A stretch of 64,000 nucleotides of DNA from contig NZ_JAHXRL010000005.1 in NCBI RefSeq assembly GCF_019392245.1, positions 1-64,000 on the forward strand. Direction: 5' to 3'. Position 1 is the first letter of the stretch. Each line of letters starts with the position of its first letter. Below are positions 60,960 to 64,000 of this stretch, in pieces. This DNA is from Sulfitobacter sp. CW3. Its GTDB lineage: Bacteria; Pseudomonadota; Alphaproteobacteria; Rhodobacterales; Rhodobacteraceae. The notes under the pieces were generated by a model that saw only the letters and a program-made list of their open reading frames with translations, searched no databases and had not been told where the DNA came from. The position numbers and the translations under genes were made by a program.

Positions 60960-63515
60960 CTAGTAAAGCCCGCCCGAACTGATCGTGCCAAAGCTGGCTT
61001 TGGGTCCGACCACGGCTTTTTTGCCCGTCGATGTGGTGACCGAACGTGCACCTGCATTGCCGATTTCCTCGAACAGCGGCAGGTCCGACCCCATGGCAAA
61101 GCCGCCATCGAAGGTCAGGCCGAAGATCGGCAATTCGCCATCCCGGAAATATTCCGCGACCACATTATCGCCGCTTGCATCATCGGATAGACGCGCACCG
61201 GTGAAACGGTCGATGTTGATGAAGTTACCGCCCGCGGGCACCTGAAATGCACCACCGCCGTATTTCTTGATCGCTTCGCTCATAAAGCGTTGGAAGACTG
61301 GGCCACACATGCCTGCACCATAGGCGCGTTTACCCAAGGACCTAGGGTTGTCAAAACCGATATAGCAGCCGGCAACGATATTGCTGGAAAAGCCCACAAA
61401 CCAAACGTCTTTGGCGTCATTTGTTGTCCCGGTTTTGCCTGCGATCGGGACCGGCAGATTAATCGCGCCGCTGGCGGTGCCGCGGTCCACGACGCCTTTC
61501 ATCATCGACGTCAACTGATAGGCGGTGATCGGGTCCATCACGCGTTCGCGGTTCGAAATAATGCGCGGGGCCGCGCCGGGATCAAGGCTGGCCAACTGAC
61601 AATCGTTACAAATACGCTCATCATGTTTATAGACGGTGCGGCCATAGCGGTCTTGGACGCGGTCAACGAGGGTTGGTGCCACCCGTTCGCCGCCGTTTGC
61701 GAACATCGCATAGGCAGACACCATCCGGTACAATGTGGTTTCCTGCGACCCCAACGCATTGGCCAAGACCGGCGACAGGCTATCATAGACACCAAAACGT
61801 TCGGCGTAATCGCCGACGGTATCCATCCCCACCTCTTGCGCCAAACGAATGGTCATCAAGTTCCGCGATTGTTCGATGCCGGTGCGCAGTGGCGTGGGTC
61901 CATAGAATTTATTCGACGAATTGCGTGGCCGCCACATGCCCTGCGGTGTGTTGATCTCGATCGGGGCATCGACCACGATGGTTGCCGGAGTATAGCCGCT
62001 ATCAAGGGCCGCCGCATAAACAAACGGTTTAAAGCTGGAACCGGGTTGCCGTTTGGCTTGGGTGGCGCGGTTAAACACAGAGGCCTGATACGAGAACCCG
62101 CCCTGCATCGCGATGACGCGGCCGGTATTCACATCCATCGCGACAAAGCCGCCCTGAACTTCGGGGATCTGGCGCAAGGTCCAGCGGATAAATGACCCGT
62201 CATCGTCCGAGGTCATACGGCGCACCAACACCACGTCGCCAACATCAAGCAGATCGCCTGCTACCTTTGCTTTGCCCGACAATTTACCATCGTCCAGCCG
62301 TTTGCGCGCCCATTGCACATCTTTGGCAGTGATAAAGTTACCCTCGGCGGTTTCGGGCACACCTTCGATACCGATCCGCGCATCGCTGTTGCCCACGCTT
62401 AGGACAACGGCAGGATACCATGGGTTTTCGAGATTAACGTCACGCGATACCCGCACGTTTGCCAGCGCTTCGCGCCATGTCGCCTCGTCGGTCAATTTAT
62501 CGGCCGGGATTGTCTTGCCTGTGCCGCGCCAGATACCGACGCCACGGTCGTATTCTTCTAGCTGTTGTTGCAAGGCCTGCGCGGCAACGGGCTGCATTTC
62601 GTTGTCGATGGTGGCGCGCACGGTCAAGCCGCCGGTGAAAAACTCGCCCTCGCCAAAGTTCTCAGAGAGCTGGCGGCGGATTTCATCGGTAAAGTAATCG
62701 CGCGGCGGGAGTTCCGCCTTAAAGCTTTCAAAGTCGCCATTTTGAACGGACCGCAAAGGTTGCGCGACCTCGCTTTCATAGACGGCTTGGCTGATATAGC
62801 CGTTTTCTTTCATCTCGCGCAGAACGAAATTCCGGCGTTGCATCAGGCGTTCTTTGCGGCGCACCGGATGATAATCTGACGGCGCTTTGGGCAAGGACGC
62901 CAGAAATGCCGCCTCATGGGGCGCAAGTTCGCTGAGTGTTTTGTTGAAATACGTCTGTGACGCCGCAGCGACCCCATAGGAATTCTGGCCCAGAAAAATC
63001 TCGTTCAGGTAAAGCTCGAGGATTTTCTCTTTGGGCAGGGTTTCCTCAAGGCGGGCGGCAAGGATGATTTCCTTGATCTTGCGTTCGGCGCGGCGGTCAC
63101 CGGACAGCAAAAAGTTTTTCATGACCTGCTGGGTAATGGTCGACGCCCCGCGCACGTCTTTGCCACGCGTGCGCACCGCGTCCACCGCAGCGGCACCAAT
63201 ACCGCGCAAATCATAGCCCTCGTGGGTATAAAAATTCTTGTCTTCCGCCGAAATAAACGCCTGTTTGATCAGCGGCGGGATTGTATCGGCCGGGGCAAAT
63301 AAACGCCGTTCCTTGGCAAATTCATCAATCAAACGTCCCTGACCGGAATAAATCCGGCTGATGGTCGGCGGCGTATACTGCGCAAGGGATTCGTGGCTGG
63401 GCAGATCACGCCCGTACATCCAAAACACCGCCCCAACGGTCAAGACAACCATGCCGATGGCCATGGTCAGGGTGGTGAAAATACCCCCAAAGAAGGATAG
63501 AATTAAACGAAGCAC
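60960..63515 (-). CDS. mrcA: Penicillin-binding protein 1A
   Basis: An 851-residue bifunctional class A PBP with a GTG start at 63515 (AAGGGA upstream). One N-terminal membrane helix, then the glycosyltransferase domain with FISAEDKNFYTHEGYD and RGASTITQQVMKNFLLS, an OB-like insert (about 310-440) and the transpeptidase with SSFKPF (SxxK), a later SxN region and KTGTTND. It polymerises and crosslinks peptidoglycan. Followed upstream by the AmiC gene. Confidence 0.94.
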   Translation of the reverse strand: MLRLILSFFGGIFTTLTMAIGMVVLTVGAVFWMYGRDLPSHESLAQYTPPTISRIYSGQGRLIDEFAKERRLFAPADTIPPLIKQAFISAEDKNFYTHEGYDLRGIGAAAVDAVRTRGKDVRGASTITQQVMKNFLLSGDRRAERKIKEIILAARLEETLPKEKILELYLNEIFLGQNSYGVAAASQTYFNKTLSELAPHEAAFLASLPKAPSDYHPVRRKERLMQRRNFVLREMKENGYISQAVYESEVAQPLRSVQNGDFESFKAELPPRDYFTDEIRRQLSENFGEGEFFTGGLTVRATIDNEMQPVAAQALQQQLEEYDRGVGIWRGTGKTIPADKLTDEATWREALANVRVSRDVNLENPWYPAVVLSVGNSDARIGIEGVPETAEGNFITAKDVQWARKRLDDGKLSGKAKVAGDLLDVGDVVLVRRMTSDDDGSFIRWTLRQIPEVQGGFVAMDVNTGRVIAMQGGFSYQASVFNRATQAKRQPGSSFKPFVYAAALDSGYTPATIVVDAPIEINTPQGMWRPRNSSNKFYGPTPLRTGIEQSRNLMTIRLAQEVGMDTVGDYAERFGVYDSLSPVLANALGSQETTLYRMVSAYAMFANGGERVAPTLVDRVQDRYGRTVYKHDERICNDCQLASLDPGAAPRIISNRERVMDPITAYQLTSMMKGVVDRGTASGAINLPVPIAGKTGTTNDAKDVWFVGFSSNIVAGCYIGFDNPRSLGKRAYGAGMCGPVFQRFMSEAIKKYGGGAFQVPAGGNFINIDRFTGARLSDDASGDNVVAEYFRDGELPIFGLTFDGGFAMGSDLPLFEEIGNAGARSVTTSTGKKAVVGPKASFGTISSGGLY

Positions 63516-63645
63516 GTGTGGCAGTCCCTTGCAAGGCTGTTGGTAAACCCGTCTATACGCGGGCGAATTGGAATCGTCAAAACACGAAGCGGTGGAAATC
63601 TGGCGATAAACCGCGCAGGTCCGCGCGTGGGTATCACACGAGGGG

Positions 63646-64000
63646 TTACTGGCGGATCAACGGCTTAAGCGCCGCATCCTGATCGCGCCACTGTTTGATC
63701 GCATCGGCAATGGCCGCCACCATCACCGCCCGCCAAACCGGATCACGCAGATTGTTCATGTCGCGGTTATTGCTTAGAAACCCGATCTCGATCAGGACCG
63801 ACGGAATATCGGCGGATTTAAGCACCGAAAACCCTGCATTGCGCAACGGGCGACGGTTCATCGGCCCGCCTGCCGCCTTCATCCCCGCCACTAGCGTTTT
63901 AGCCGCCGCAACCGAACGGGGTTCGGTTTCCTGCCGCGCCAAATCCAGCAAAATCCCCGCGACCTGATCATCCGATCCGGTCAAATCGGCACCCGCAATA
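63646..64000 (-). CDS. amiC: N-acetylmuramoyl-L-alanine amidase, C-terminal part
   Basis: The frame is open to the window edge and reads IAGADLTGSDDQVAGILLDLARQETEPRS, then LRNAGFSVLKSADIPSVLIEIGFLSNNRDMNNL. This is the C-terminal half of an Amidase_3 zinc enzyme, with the catalytic Glu in VLIEIGFLSN. The N-terminal part, probably an AMIN domain and the first zinc ligands, lies outside. It lies 130 bases before the PBP1A gene and probably splits septal peptidoglycan. Confidence 0.88.
   Translation of the reverse strand, partial: IAGADLTGSDDQVAGILLDLARQETEPRSVAAAKTLVAGMKAAGGPMNRRPLRNAGFSVLKSADIPSVLIEIGFLSNNRDMNNLRDPVWRAVMVAAIADAIKQWRDQDAALKPLIRQ

Overview
The window looks like a chromosomal segment of an alphaproteobacterium of the Rhodobacteraceae, Roseobacter-group type. 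The evidence is the mix of genes: an oversized TakP-type TRAP transporter, two 800-residue GcvT-type flavoenzymes, a DksA with a degenerate zinc finger, DUF2852, DUF2927 and DUF2254 proteins, a prfB without a frameshift, and a repeated intergenic hairpin containing TCTCTGGCTTTTAAATATCC. The genus cannot be decided from the sequence alone. No replication, plasmid or phage genes are seen.

Layout. (1) 1-14300 is an accessory-looking part. An IS3-type element end (1-77) is followed by a C4 acid-sugar operon (DUF1537 kinase, PdxA2, TIM-barrel/cupin fusion) with a divergent LysR regulator. Next comes an ArsR-led catabolic operon (alpha/beta hydrolase, BKACE, SDR, VOC protein, Asp/Glu racemase), an MFS exporter, a thermonuclease-like protein, a lone PD-(D/E)XK nuclease, and several long stretches without genes that carry short degenerate repeats. 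(2) 14381-20978 is conserved core: aroB-aroK, divergent from a small membrane protein, a large secreted protein and xerD; then a frameshifted metallophosphoesterase and a CorB/HlyC-type CBS protein. (3) 21105-33323 is amine and amino-acid metabolism: two DMGDH-like flavoenzymes around a DUF2254 membrane protein, a MobA-like nucleotidyltransferase, tRNA-Leu(CAA), DedA, DsbB, Lrp divergent from arginase and ornithine cyclodeaminase, and a flavin monooxygenase. (4) 33392-45605 is housekeeping and envelope: dksA, a MoxR ATPase/DUF2927/small membrane protein/VWA cluster, an M48 protease, a PIN protein, an RlmI-like methyltransferase, glnE, DUF2852-RDD and bpt. (5) 45786-52676 is a TRAP transporter (permeases and binding protein) divergent from a NarL-type two-component system. 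(6) 52844-55388 is the ilv attenuator with its leader peptide, then ilvB-ilvH. (7) 55385-64000 holds a helix-turn-helix regulator, a Rieske oxygenase with a Glu bridge residue, an amidase, prfB, a class A penicillin-binding protein and the C-terminal end of an AmiC-type amidase cut by the window edge.

How the parts may work together. The C4 operon should turn a threonate/erythronate-like acid into dihydroxyacetone phosphate. Arginase plus ornithine cyclodeaminase would turn arginine into proline under Lrp control. The two-component system probably controls the 2-oxoacid-type TRAP transporter beside it. The Rieske enzyme and the two DMGDH-like enzymes could act on methylated amines, but they are far apart and this link is inference. 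The most interesting leads are the uncharacterised BKACE operon, the TIM-cupin fusion, the ilv leader attenuator, the 16-codon ORF built over a terminator at 13880-13930, the DUF2852 promoter operators, and the Glu-bridge Rieske enzyme.
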